Source: Pagrus major
Taxonomy: Eukaryota > Chordata > Actinopteri > Spariformes > Sparidae
Direction of reading: 5' to 3'
NCBI RefSeq assembly: GCF_040436345.1
Contig: NC_133218.1
Coordinates: 20,999,570 to 21,063,569 of the forward strand
Length of the DNA: 64,000 bases
The notes beneath the pieces were generated by a model, which saw only the letters and a list, made by a program, of their open reading frames with translations, ran no database searches and had not been told where the DNA came from. Positions 1 to 21,800 of the stretch are shown here, in pieces. The translations under genes and the position numbers were made by a program. The number at the start of each line of letters is the position of its first letter. Position 1 is the stretch's first letter.

Positions 1-1871
1 AGTTAAAGTACAGTGTCTTTTGTATAGAGATGTATTTTTGTATTTTGAAATGAAACGTGTACATGCATTATTCATATGAAAAAATAGCCTATAAACAGAT
101 TTATATTGAAGCATCTATCCCCTGCCTTCTGTGCGTCTTGTATGTATATGCACACTCCCATCAGTGGTAATCGGTTTGGGCAGCGTGGTGTGTCGTTTAT
201 GACTCTGTCTGCCTCCATCACACCTGTGACTTCCTGTAGCCAGAGGCTTCACCAGCTTTCATAACATCCATCTGCAGAAGGACACTAGGGTCTGTACTTG
301 AGTCACACTGCACTGCAGATGCATCAAGGCTTTTTCATGGTCCATCATTTTAATGTTTGTTTTCATTTCTTCATGGACACATAATGACAAAAATTGGACT
401 TATTTTCTTCTATTGGCATTATCTTCTGTGCCAGACTTAAATTGGCATATAGGGAACATTTCCTGCTTTCTACATCCCCCAGACCTTCAGGCTGATGCAA
501 GGTCATCCTGCTGTATATAAAGATCCAGAAGCAAATCATTTTATATTGGAAAAACTGTCTCCTCTGCTTGCTGCAACGTGGCTGCGTTGTGGTCCCAGTG
601 AGCTCAGCTCTCATTTGCATGAAATGCAGTGATGTGTGAAAGACAAAGAGGGTGTGGTGACGCTGGTGCCCACTGTGGACCTACAGTATATTTACAGTTG
701 TGCACTTATGCATACTTTGTCAACCTCACTGAGTCAGTGAGGTTGAAAACACATTTAACAGGATCAACAAACCACACAGCATGCGGTCGAACATTCTCCT
801 CTACTAATGTCAGTGCCTCTACCACAAATGAGCTATATGAAATATGGAAGGGATTGCCATGTCGAAAATGTGATTATTTTAACTTACACATCTTACACAA
901 AGAGAATATTATAAACTGAAAACCATCTACCACATGTGTACATAAGAAAATTAGGAACTTAATGACAGCCACTGAATCGACTTAAGATGAGACAGCAGTG
1001 TAGGGTCGAAAAAGAATTGTGTAGAATAAGCAGCAGAAGGTATAAGCATTGGCTTCTTGCATATTAAATTGAAGACTGAAGCCATGCTCCGACGCAGCAA
1101 GTAATCATAATGTGATGGTGATAAATACAAATGCAGACACAGTAAGGCAGGCAGGTTGGAAACAAAAGGCGAGTATCATTTACAAAGCAGGTATCCAAAA
1201 AAAATTGAAATGCGGACAAAAAGGCAACAATCCAAGTCAAAACTAAGGCTGCAAAAACAAAGAACAAACCAGAAAGTAATGGGGAACAAAAACCTGAAAC
1301 ACTGAGGAGCGTTTGCACAGACAAATGACATCAGGAGCAAAACAGGACCGGGGAACAGACAAGAAACGCAGGACTGACGTGAGGACAAAAACAGACGCAA
1401 AGACACAGACTTGCGCAACGGAGGGACGATTAATGAGAGACAGGTGAAACTAATAGGGCAATCAGAAATGGGCAGAAGAAACACAAGAAAGGAAGTGGAG
1501 AGTAAAACATGAAATGCATGAGGATGAATTTACAAAAATAAAACAGGAAACAACTTAACCAAAAACCCAAATCATGACAAGATGTAGCAATGCTAAAGTG
1601 TAAATGGAGCTTAAGAATTCACCTACTTGTTATGTTATCTGTGGTCACCAGGGACATACTTCCCTTTACTATAACTGTAAATGATTGATATCAAATTGTT
1701 TGCGTACATATGTTAGTCACTATCTATAAATGCTTGATGTTTCTTAAAATTGTACATAATATTGTATGCAGCCCTTTAGGGTATTACTGCAAAATAATGC
1801 ATCTAATTTAGCAAACCGACAACATTATTCTCACATAATTTCACAAAAAAAATACACATCATCAGCTCTCC

Positions 1872-1893
1872 CACCACCACCACCACCACCACC
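1872..1893. repeat. (ACC)n trinucleotide microsatellite
   Basis: A run of about seven CAC/ACC units in noncoding DNA. Confidence 0.85.
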
Positions 1894-4061
1894 ATCTTAC
1901 TATGATAATTTCAGGCTGGAAATAATTTAATATAAAATATCCAAATAACATTGCATCATTACCATCACGATTCAGAAAGAACATTTATGCCTATTTGGTT
2001 GACCTGACTCGACAAGCTCACAGCTGTCAGTCCTCCTCCTCCTCTTCCTTATGGCAAAAAAAACACCTTGGACAGCACCGACAGCTTACATAATCACGCC
2101 TGCTTGACATCCACTTTACTGTCCATTGATGTGTTTCACCCATTTTTTCAGAATTTGATTCATTGAGGGCCTTCCTTCATTCAAGACTGCCTCAATTATA
2201 TACCATTCGCCATTTTGAAACTAATTTTGGTCGTATAAGTGTTGTGACAATTGGATTCTGCATTCATCTTTTGCTCTGCCGCGATGAGGCAAGATAAAGT
2301 GCTGTCAGCTGTTGCATCTATGAGTTGATGATGCTGTTCCTTGATATACAGAGTTACATGTTCGAGACGTGCAGTTTTATGTACGACTAAATAGTGCCAC
2401 ATATCCACATGTAGGTTTAATTTACAAGAAAACACACTGTAAAGTTACACATGCACTGCACTGCATAAAGTAGAGGTAAGAAGCTTTTAAAATATATTCA
2501 ATGGCAACACACACACACACATCTTTTTATCCACAAATCTTATTTTGAGTCAAAGCGGATGAACCTATATATCTTGAGCACTCTGCCTTCTCCACAGATT
2601 TGCTATGGCTCAGTTAAACTGGGATCATCTGTGAATGGCTTTTTCCAGCAAATTTAACTGGTTTTCAGTAAGTCGGAGTTTTGGCATGTGTCTCTGCAGG
2701 GCTTTGCTCCTGCTCCTGCTCTGAAGTTGTTCCAGTGTTGTTATCTCCTCTGTGTTTGTGGTCACGGTCCTGTTTGAATGGTGTATCGATCTAAGGTCTT
2801 TGGCAGTGTAACGCAGGTTTCGTCTCAAGAAGTTCCCGACATTTGTCTCTATTCACTTAAAAGCCTCCCCACCGCATGATGCTGCCATCAACACATTTCA
2901 TAGTACGGTTCCCTGCATTCTGCTTTCAGCAAACCCAACAACCTTTTGTCGCAAGCTCTTTGAAATGCCTTTTAACAAATTCCAGACTGTTATGTGCCTT
3001 TTTTCCGGGGGTTGCTTCCATCTTTTAACACATAAAAAGGTTTTGGTAATCTCATGCTTTATTTATTTCTAAATAATTAGCTCTGCTGATGTTCCAACAG
3101 TAAAGTGATGTATGCACTTCCAGAGATCTTCAGCTGCTGACAACAAACAAATTATGTTTGTTGTTATTTAACCCACATTAGGCTGTTAGACTTTTAAATA
3201 AATGTGTAAAAAATGTGCATTATGTCCTGACGGCATGGGTATAATTCATATGTAATGCATTACTTGTATGTATAATACTTGAAAAACTGCATTAACTCAA
3301 TTTAAGCAGACTGTTATTTGATTTATTCACATCAGCTCAACATGATAGAAATATTTTGCATTACATGATATACTTTATTCAGAATGTACGTAATAGAATT
3401 AGATGGAAATTCTGTAATTGAAATCCATAAAGTCAATGTTTAAGGGAGATTATTTTTTGGAGTATTGGCAGCTCGGGTCGAACGCCAACTTACAGCCTCA
3501 GAATTTAAAGAACCGGGGATGAGACTCAACAATCAACTGTCCTTCTCCAGTAAGTTACATTTGGTGCTTGACCTAACATTTGTTAAATGTTCATTTTCAA
3601 AGAGCAAAAGGCATAAAACTACATAGACTTATATAATTTCCAAGTTTGGGGCTTTAAAAACTGATAAAAAACTATATAGTGCTGGAATTGAAATCTCATT
3701 GGCTACATAATGCATCAATCATCCAGAGGCTGGCAGGTAAGTGGCTCAGGAGAGAGGAGAACAAAGAGAGAGTGGGTCACTTGTCTACACAATCGCTCAT
3801 TGACTGTTGTAGACTCTAGGGCGGGCATAGAAGCTCATATCTGCTCAAATGAGATGAAACACCCAGACATATTATTGGTGAGTATGCAAAACTTTGTACA
3901 GACTAGCTTTTGTGTTGATTGTACCTTGCTGATATGGTTTTATCTTGAAATGGTTTGCATGAGTAGAATCACAAGAATCTAAGCCTTCTAACGATGTACG
4001 GCATAACTATACACTTCAATTGAGGCGTGAACCTATTTGCTTAGCTGTGTTTGTATTGTCT

Positions 4062-4180
4062 GTTCATCCTCCAGGAAACATATATGTCTGTACAAAATTT
4101 CATGACAATCCATCCAATAGTTGAAATATTGAGCACCAAAGTTGTGGAGCCAATACTGCCATCCTTGGAGTCACACCACA
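4062..4180 (+). mobile_element. Degraded teleost dispersed repeat
   Basis: The stretch beginning TTCATCCTCCAGGAAACATA and continuing through 'AAATTTCATGACAATCCATC' resembles a very common fish interspersed repeat. Related pieces lie at about 5925-5960 (CAAATTTCATGCCAATCTC) and 6309-6340 (GTTCATCCTCTGGGGTCCAT). The family name is not certain from memory and no element ends are visible. Confidence 0.5.
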
Positions 4181-6755
4181 AGCTTTGACTATAAAACGCC
4201 AAATATTTGTGTTTGAAATTTTCTCCAATGTGATAATTTATTATTTTTCTGTGTTTCATATCATTTTAAACTGCATGCAGTATCTTCGTGTTTTGGACTG
4301 ATGGTCAGATTAAAATAGCTATGTAAAAGGATCACATTGGTCTACCTTTTTTATGAGCAAATAATTATTCTAAAAAACGTATTAGGTTTCATCAATAATG
4401 AAAACATTAACTGGTTGCAGCCCTAGCATAGTGATGTAGCCTTAATCCTCAATGAGGAAGCAAGCCAAGCCATGTAGTGTGTCTGACCCCAGTCCATTAT
4501 TTTTTCCTCCTGTTCTTCTGCATTAGCATTGTTTGGGTGACGTGTGTTGCACACAAATTACACAGGCAGAATGTGTCTTCTATGTTCATTCACTGCTGTT
4601 TATCTTCTTTTTTTCTCTGTCTGCAGTCAAACAAGGACTAATTCCCTCCTCCTCACTGCGTCTCTGTGTATTACAAGACATCTGCTCTCCTCAGATAACA
4701 GTTTATTAGCGTGTTGGTTAGTCAGCCTACAAAAGCCTAGAAAAACAATGTTCGAACTCTCATGCATACATGCATAAAGGTGGATAATATGAGCACCACT
4801 GACCTTCCTTTTTCTATTTGCTTTCAGCTTGTATCAAAGGTACAAATTGTATCTCAGGGACAGATAAGTGCTGCCTCCCAGCTATAATCAATGTTATATG
4901 AGGAAACTGCACATCTAAGTGGCAAACAGTTTTAAAGTTTTGCTCATCTGAAAGTCTCTCCTCCCTCTGTGACACCACATACAGGAAACAAGCCAGTCTG
5001 TACTTGGCCTCAGGAGAGGGAGAAGGAGGCACGTCAGCTCACAGCTGATCCTCACAGAACTGCTGCCTTCACTGGCTATGACTAATGACCACTGCAGGCG
5101 GTGTTGTGATAGGCAAGGAAGGCATCTCAATGTGTCAATGACCGAGGAAAAACCCAAGAATAACAATAAAAGGAAGCAGCAGCCTCCACTAGTGGGAGGA
5201 CACGTTGCCCACAGCTAATAGGAGGAGAGTGATAGTTCAGCTCAAGCGAAGAGTACTTGAAGGGCTTCCTGTATTGCTGCAGGGATGATAGCAAAGTCAT
5301 TTTAGCTCCTTGAAGACTGAAAATCTCTTCAATCAACAGAACTTCACTATGTTTGCTGCTGCGGAGGAGGATTAGGATCAGCTGCCTTCACTCTGTTCAG
5401 GCAGAGGAAGTTTCTCTTTTTGTACTGGTCCAAAGTACAACTACTGCAGTTTATCCCACAGTGTAACCTTGCTCTTTATTTTAGTTGTACCTTACAGCAT
5501 GTTCTCCAGTGCGTGTGAATCATTCATCTTAACACGTGCTGTTCTCCGCATTCACAAGAACACAAGGGTTTGTTGAAATTTAGCGATGGTACACTGTGCA
5601 AGAGCATTCAGATTCAACAAAAGTACTTTATCTTGTTCCTGCTCTTAACGACACCTTTCCTTACAAAGCCTGTGAGTCTTGATAATGATATAATAAGAAT
5701 CCAGCCTCTCTAAGGGTGCATATTTCTTTCATTATTGCTTCAAGGTCTTTTGGTGCTGGAAAAAAAAAGAAAGTATCAAAACTGCAAACTTACTCTGACC
5801 AAATGGAACAATAATGATCCATTTATTTTGAAAGTCCTTGTCCTTAATGAAAAATAGATTATTTAAAATCATTTAAAATAATCTCACAGGACCATCTACA
5901 TAAAATAACTCAAAAACATTTCAGTTTTGTGCAAATTTCATGCCAATCTCAGCAACAGATTTGCAGGCAAGTTTTCTGCGTCAACGTATCATTATCACGT
6001 AAATGTTGATGGCACCTTGTAATGGATATAGAATAACCAAACGATCGACGTTTACATTGGTCCCCTTTACACCTTGCTATCACTATAAAATGTTGTCCTC
6101 ACATGGTCACCCAAGAAAAGGGTTAACTGGCGATCCATTTCCATTGTAGATTAAATTATTGAATAAACTCACACATTGTCCTGTGTTGTCGTTATTTACG
6201 TTATCATTTGGAAACGCTACTTAGGAAAAATTGTCTATTTCCATTTTAATGAGTGAGTGAAAATTTGGTCTGAAGGTGGTAATATAGCAGATTGAGCAGC
6301 CACCACAGTCAGTATGGTTCATCCTCTGGGGTCCATGAATTACAACAGGAGATTTAGAATTATACACATAATAAATATCAAGGGTCTTGTTTGTCCAACG
6401 TGTTGCCATGCAGTCACATTAGCACAAAGATTAGCGAGAATTCTTAAAAAAATCACCATTTATTCTTTCTGTAATTAATCGAGGCTTTAACAGTAGTTTG
6501 ATTCCAGTTGTGGATTTTTCAAACTGGATATCTTTTATATACAGAATACTGAATCCATGGCTCTATTTGACAGCTTCTGACAATGTCAGCTAGAGATGAC
6601 AGTAAAACTGAAAACATGAGAAATGCCAACATAAATGATGTAATATGACACAGCTCTCTGGTGCAAAAATTGGGGGTTTTCCATACCAATATGCTGGCTT
6701 GGCCTCACGAGGTTTGACCCAGCACGTCAGCCATGAATAAGAAAAACATCACACT

Positions 6756-6761
6756 TTTATT
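6756..6761 (-). terminator. dhodh: Candidate dhodh polyadenylation signal
   Basis: AATAAA on the minus strand, about 665 bp past the dhodh stop codon. Another AATAAA lies further on near 6457, so which one is used is not decided by the sequence. Confidence 0.4.
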
Positions 6762-7425
6762 TGAGAAGATGTCAGGGATAGGACTTACAGTAGCCTTAAA
6801 CAAAGAACTAACAAATAATGTCCTTCTACAGGTCCTCTCTCATGGCACCCAGCCAAATAAATACTTTGATCATGAAACCCAAATAACATCGAGCTGTGAC
6901 TGATTGGACTTTTGTGCATCTATGAATATTTTACACTGCCAGCATCTATCTTTAGATGTGCAGCGAATAATACCACATTTGGATGTACATTACAACTTCT
7001 GTATAAGACAATCCCTAAAATGCAGAAGAAAAACAACTTTTGCTATTTTATCCTCATTACATCATGTCAGAATATTTTCTTTATACACAAGGAAAACAGT
7101 TGGAAAAATAAACGTTTGAGTTTGAAGAGTTTAAAAGCACTTTGGTGTCAGAGTGCACTTGAGAATCACTTACTGCTGTTACACTGTAACAAAGGATAAA
7201 CATCTGAAATAAACTTACAAACAGATCTCAGCTCCTTAATGTGGAGATGCAACATCATTAATCACTTTAACATCATGTTCAAGTAAAATGTGAGAAGCTG
7301 ATATCCGGTGCGTTCAGCATTTGCACTCCTCGACACAAATGCTGAAAATATTCTCACTCAAGACGGATGGATGGACAAATACTCAGCATCCATCACAGTT
7401 CAGGAAGAGTTGAGGATCATGTTGC

Positions 7426-15285
<7,860 letters not shown>

Positions 15286-15821
15286 GGGCGCAGTTCTGTC
15301 ATTGCATTAAAGGGCATTGAATGCATTTCCTAACATGTTACACAAACACACGCGGTTTCCTCCACGTTCTCTCGCGATATTTCAACGCTGGCTGTGCAGC
15401 TGCAAGGATGTTGGCTGTCCAATGACGTGTTCTGACGTCCTCAAGAGGCAATATGAAGGCAGTGGGTGTTAAAGGTGGATGTAATTTGGGATTAAGAAGT
15501 AAAGTATCATTACAAAACACACATGATAATAATATACTGTTTTTCTTATGTTAATGGCAAGTAAAAAGATCAAACCTCAGAGTGAAGGTTCAGCTTGTGT
15601 GACCTTTTGTGATGATGCCAAGTGACTCCTTCTCTCTTTGCATCTTGTTTGAGTGTCTGCAGTGATTTTCATAATGTATTGAGAGCACATGCAGAGTTTC
15701 TCTGGAGAAAGCTCCCTAATTTCCATGTGGCAGACGGAAGTGATCTTGCTCAGTTGCTGCTCCTGCCACAACTCCTGCAGCACTATGTGCTTTAGCTCTG
15801 AGCATTATAATAACTGTGGAC
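15286..15821. promoter_or_regulatory. Divergent dhodh / pkd1l3-like intergenic region
   Basis: The 536 bp between the two start codons must hold the dhodh promoter and 5' UTR and probably the start of the polycystin transcript. A TCTCGCGA core at about 15369-15376, part of the TCTCGCGAGA element found in many vertebrate housekeeping promoters, fits dhodh. There is no obvious TATA box for either gene. Transcription start sites are not visible. Confidence 0.5.
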
Positions 15822-18800
15822 ATGTTGCTGCGAGCCGCCGTCTTTTTGTGGATTTCAGCTGGATTTCTATCTTTGCCAGAAAAGTCTGAGGCCTGTCCAG
15901 GCAATGGCTTCCCTGCTCTGTGTGAATTTGCTTTCAGAAATGTCTGTTTTGAGTTTGTTGGGGGATCCAAAAGCTGGTCTGAAGCCAGGAGCTGCTGTGA
16001 AAAGCGAGGAGGGCAACTTCTGAAGGTGATGAACAGTCCAGTCCAAATCTTCCTGAGGGACATCACCAGAGAGAGAAATATCAGCAACTTCACCTGGTGG
16101 CTGGGGGAGGTGGTCGAGGGGAAGAACCAGGGACCTGCCATAAGTGAGTAACTGTTTAGTTTATTGTGTTTTGGGCTTCTGATCCTGAAAACAAGCAGTG
16201 TCTATTTGAGACCTCCTGTCACAAGCTTTACATGTGGAGTGGTGGACAATTCAGAAAAAAATAAGTCATCATCAGAGGTCTTGTAGCTAAATATTATACA
16301 ATATTTATAGTAGGAAAGGGCACACATAAAAAACATTACTTTACAACACCACAAGAATATTCAATGAACCCAAGGAAGGTTCTTACACACTGATTAAGTT
16401 TAAGACTCAGTTTTTTTTAATGAAGCTACCAACACAATCTGAATTTTTAATACTTTTTAAAACTTTTCAAATGCAACACTTAAAGAGGCTCGATGTAACA
16501 ATTTGTAGCAGTTTACACGTATTTATCACTTTTTTATTGGCCATATGTGAGCAAATTGTAACATGAGGTGAAAAATGAGACTTTCCCCATCTATCTCGGT
16601 TGCCTACAAGACCATAGATGATTTGTTTAAGTTGTTCAATGCTGCTGGATCTCTCTGCATCTCTCTGCTCCAGCAACAGTAGCTTACGTTATTTTAGAAA
16701 TGGAGTCTGCTAACATAAAATAACGACCAACTTCCAGCACAACACAGAACTTTAATGTTGTATTAACACAAACAGCAGTACAAGAGCTTTGCCAGCATAC
16801 AGTATGAAAATTAACAAAATTCCACTTTAAATCAGGAAGCATTTTCTCAAACAACAATCAAACTAGATTTTATTTGATTAGTGATTATGATTTGTTAAAA
16901 ACGTAACTGTTGAGTTAACTTGAATTGAGTTTTTGTGTTTATGACACGACAGCATTCACGTTCTTAAAGCTGTCTGTTCAAGTCATATGTAAACCTTGAC
17001 TTCTTAATACATTAGATGTGTGTTGACACAATTAAAATGATTTCTAGTGCTAAAAGAAATGTAATCAATCAACAAAAACTTAATGGATGCGATGCTGATA
17101 AATATGAATAAGGTCAAATCATTTATCGGGCTGCTCCCGGCTTCTATAATATGATGATTTGCTGCATTTGTCAGCATTATATGAATAATTGGTTTGAAGG
17201 CTTACACTGGGCTCTGATAGCTCGCTGTGATGTGGCTTATTAACTGTATTTTAACTTGTTTAAGACTAATTGATTAGTTTGAAATTTAAGTGACAAATTA
17301 TTCGATATGGTTCATGCCTTCATTGGGGCGTCACACAGCTGAAGCTTATGTCCCTTAAAGGAAGCTCTCCTAATGTTTTGTCTGTCTGTTTGTTTATGTG
17401 TAGAAAATGATAATGTTTCAAAGGACACCTGCACATTCATGAAGCTGAATCCTCTTCAGCTCATCGTAACATCTGACTGCAACCAGACACGAGGCTTCCT
17501 CTGCACCCATAGTAAGCAACAACAGCTTCCTAATCGCTGATTAACTCTGTCCTTCCTCCCCTTTTTCCTTTATTTGTTTTATTCTACTCTTCTCTTGCAA
17601 ATTATTAAATCTATAAGTGAAGTTTATTGCAGTTTTCTTTCACTTTATAAGCCATAGACTGTTCGTTCAAAGTGTAATTCTTCTTTTCAAGATTTGTGGT
17701 CCTCATCAAGTACAATGGTAAGAGAGACATTTCTCTTCTGTCAATATGAAGACATATAAACATCCGGTCTCAATTTTCACATGTTGGTTTTGTGCATCTT
17801 TCTTTTGCAGAAGACAATAGTGTCCAGTCATGCAACCAGATCTCGTAAGTTAAATTGAAACATCACAGCATGTGTCTCCTCATTTCCATCAATGGTTAAA
17901 GTGAAGAACAGAAGTCACGCAACTGAATTCATGTTTCTGCCTCTTTTTATTACACCACTTCTCAACCACACTTTGATTTCAGGGAGCAGAAGGGATGTAG
18001 ACGCCATGGGTTCCAATGTTGATAACATTAACAATCTTCTCCAGGTGAGAGATGCCTCATTAATTTGACATAAAGACTGTTGACACGTTAATCATGAAGA
18101 CTATTGAATAGTACAGGAATTGGCCTTTTGTTCATTAATCCTCAAAGCTCACAAGTTCTGTTTTTCTGAGACAGGAAGCAGATAAAGAACTGCTGCGAAT
18201 GGAAACGACACCAGGAGAGCCAACAGATGACAACAGGGTGGGTAACTTTATAAAAAAAATTTGCATGGTTAAACAAAGCAGCAGAAACACAACAACAAAG
18301 AAAAGAAGCAGAATACGGAGGTGAGATTAAAAATAACCCAGGAGTCTTCTCAACTTAACAGCATTACAAGCAAATACAAAAGTCATGTAATACACAAAAA
18401 TAAGCACACGCAATCGTAGGATCAGACAGCAAGCACAAGGTAGGCCACATACAAGAGCAAAAACATAAAGTGAATAAATAAATGTAATGTATGTCCACAT
18501 TTAAAAAAGCTTGTGAAATGTGTTTCATTAATGCGCTGATTACAATTGCCAGTCCTGGTCTCCATGTTTGTGAAAACAGAGCAAAAGTGCCCCCATGGTA
18601 GATAAAACATGATCAAGTGCCCTCTAGAGAAGTTCCCTTCCAGTGGAAGATGAAGGGCTCTAGAGGCCTCTACGTGCCTCTGAATGGTTGACTAGTTAAT
18701 AGGCCCCAATATGTTTTTATTACAGAGTTGTAGTAGTTATACAGAGTCACGTAATAAAACTAGAACGGCACTCAGTTGAGTGAGTACCTCCGCCAAGGCC

Positions 18801-21800
18801 CAACAGTCTCCTTTAATTCAATCAAGCCTAATCACCCTTGGTACTTTTCTGAATCCTCATTATCTCAGCTGCACATTGGTGGTGGTTTCTATCCCTGTTT
18901 GTTCCCAAAAAGCAGCTGAAAAAAACTACTACTACCCTCTTTGGAGACATATTCAAATCCACTAGATCCAGAATTTTATTGTATCACTCATACATACCTA
19001 AATACATCTAATTTATTTCAAGAGCCATACATTATTCCCTGAGTGATTAACAAAAATGTTGAAAAAAGTCCTACCTCACAATGTTAAAGAAAGTGAGAAA
19101 AAAATGCCTGGATTCATCCCTTTATCCAGATCCACATCGAAAGTTAATGAGGTCTATTCTGGGCCGAGACCCATCCTCCATCCAAGTTTTGTAAAAATCC
19201 ATTCTGTAATATTTGTGTAATCCTGCTGACAAAACAGCCAACCAAAGAACAAATGGACACGGATGAAAACATAACTTTCTTGGCCAAGGTAATGATTGTA
19301 ATCTTAGCCAGGGATTTGAGCTGCTTAAGTCCACCACTGCATTACAGAAACTGTCATGGCACATTAGATGTGTTGTCTGTTTTTCCATTTCACAGGACAA
19401 ATTCATTCAACATTTGTTGGCGGGCACTAAAAAACTGACTGCGACATTTGCTCTGCAAAACAATGAAACAATCAGTCACATCATCAACTGCAGCACCGCC
19501 ATCCTCCTCCTCTCAATGAAAAAATGTGACATCGCCACCAACCCAAACCCTACGGTAAGCTCAAAGAAACAGCTTTAAGCTATCATACACATTTTGTCTT
19601 CACAGAGGCTGTTGCGGTCAGGTGATGTGTATTTTTGTTGTTTTTTTTACCTCTCCAGTCTTTGTTTGAGCATGTCTTTGAGATCTTTCGGCAAGTCTCT
19701 CTGCTGATTGGTGAGGCAACTACAGAGACACTTGTACTCAGGCACCAAACAGGCACAGTCTATCAGAGCAGGTTGGTATTTTCTTTTATGGCTCACCTTT
19801 CATTTTTAACTACATAAAAATGTCAGTAAGTATGTTTAAAGGTGTTGTACAGTATGTTCCACATTTTATTTCTCTTGCTCTCTAGTTTTAGTAAACCTGC
19901 TGATCTCAGCAATGCAGTGCTGGGTTCAGAGAAGGATGGTGAGTTCATCAAACTCCCCTCATTTTCAGCACTCAAATCTCAGCTTGGAGGCCATAGCAAA
20001 GTCATCGCTCAGGTCTGTATGCGTTATCATCACGTGTTTGTGTATGTTTGCATCTTTGTTGTCATCTGAAGCCTTTTTTACAAAGCTTTTCTCTTTCACA
20101 GATGGCTACTTTCTCAACAAATCCCCATCCGTCAGGTGTAAACATCTCAGGAACTCTTTGCAGCCTTTTACTTACTGATGGAGAATCAGACATAAAGCTG
20201 GCAGACCTGACAGAGATGATAGAGGTACAGACACATTTCTCAATGTTGTGAAATGTGCAAAACAGTGTGCACTACATATAGACACTTTAACATTCCTCCA
20301 TAGGACCGGTCAGGGCATTTTTTAAAATGGCAGACATGAGATTGAAATGTTACACGAACAACCAGGAAACAGACAGTTTTCTGAGATAGCTTGGTCCAAA
20401 GAAAGGCACACGAAGTGAAGCTCCTCACTAGCAGGAGAGATGAAGTAGTGACACCTTGTTTATCAGAGCACTTAACACACAACCGTGTACACCCTTCCCA
20501 GATCAACAGTGGAGTTAGCTGCAACAAGGGCAACAAAACACGAAAATTGGGGAGAAAAGGTGACAAATATAACATTTGACTTCTAAGAAGAAGAAGTAGA
20601 AAAAGGTTTATTTATGTCAAGTTAATCATCCTGCTGCTGAAATATCTCATCAAATGTGTCCACAGATGAAAATAGTCTCCAACAACTGCACTATTTATTC
20701 TTGTTTAAGTAAGGTTTGCTAAAACCTACAGTGCTCAGCTGTTATAGGACATAAAAACATGAAACTATTTTCCATAATCATAGGCTACGTACTTTTTTTT
20801 AAAGATCTCCACATCTGCACAAGGAATCAGTGGACTTGGGGCTGAATGCCATCATGCATATGGTCCAAAAATTGAGAATATAAATGTATAAACTTTACGG
20901 AGAGAATTTTGTTGGAAAAACCTCATTAGTAATACAACTGTATCTGATGGAAGGCCCTCATATAAAAGGGATATTAAGCCCTATGAAAATGATAAGACGA
21001 GTTATAGATAAAAGGAGAATTTCATTAACTCATTTATTTCACATAACTTAATCATATTAACAGAGTATTTGAGCCAAATGATGTATATTTATAAGTAAAT
21101 GCTATAGTAAGCTACCAGATACATCAAAGTCAGGACTCATTAAGTACCCTGTTCATTCTTTTCCACACTTTTGAGTTGTAACAGAAACATCAATTTCAAA
21201 TATTGTCCCGGTTTTTAATCATCTGTACATCTATTTTTGAGCCTCTTCATGAAAAATGAACTCTCATTGGTCATTGTAGTTTATAGAATCCAGAGAAAAT
21301 AAAGCTCACTCACACAATATATTTTCATCCTGCATATTTCTGAATCTACCAACTTTATTGGCCACATGGGAAAATACCTCTTCTTAATTGTGCAGCTAAA
21401 GATCTTTTTTTATCAACATATAAGTGATTACAATAATAACTTGTTTTCTCTGGTTTATCCAGATCTTTTTGCCTCAACCAAATCCTGCGACAGTCAAGAA
21501 TAGTACTGTTGTGTTGGAGAAAAATAGAAAGGCGCTGACAACACTTAACGTCACAGACCCTGGCGTGACCATCTTCTTCACTGTGGAGCCCAGCACCAAC
21601 GTGTCACTGATACTCACATTGTCTGAAGGGTCACCTCCTAACAAGACATATTCCAGAAACACAACTATCCTGAGCCGAACAGGTAACTGTCCCTCACCTC
21701 TGATCACAAAATAGTAACAGACTAATATTTATCACTCCCACTTCTCTCATGTATTAATATATCAGTCAAAGTGTTTATTGTTTTGGCTTATGACATCCTC

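Larger units (their letters stand above)
1..6750. other. Left intergenic region, no gene supported
   Basis: No open reading frame here resembles a known protein and none is flanked by convincing splice sites. The DNA is AT-rich, with short repeats: an ACC run near 1.87 kb and degraded teleost dispersed repeats near 4.1, 5.9 and 6.3 kb. A somewhat less AT-rich patch at about 4.8-5.4 kb could be a regulatory element or a first exon, since a TATA-like ATAAAAGG lies near 5166, but nothing identifies a gene. In human the neighbours beyond DHODH are TXNL4B and haptoglobin; I could not find either. Confidence 0.5.

Noticed and set aside
2625-2828. 67-codon Arg-rich minus-strand frame
   Set aside because: No recognised domain, no splice context and no neighbours in support. 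A chance frame in noncoding DNA is more likely.
1-7400. Search for txnl4b or haptoglobin, human neighbours of DHODH
   Set aside because: No stretch translates to thioredoxin-like or serine-protease-like sequence in any frame I read.
15816-15821. Polycystin start two codons earlier
   Set aside because: That start would be GTG; the first ATG is at 15822 and gives a clean signal peptide.
16478-16835. Possible further TTAA-type MITE in polycystin intron 1
   Set aside because: The left side (TTAAAGAGGCTCGATGTAAC) resembles family B ends, but the right side (CCACTTTAAA) is too weak to call.
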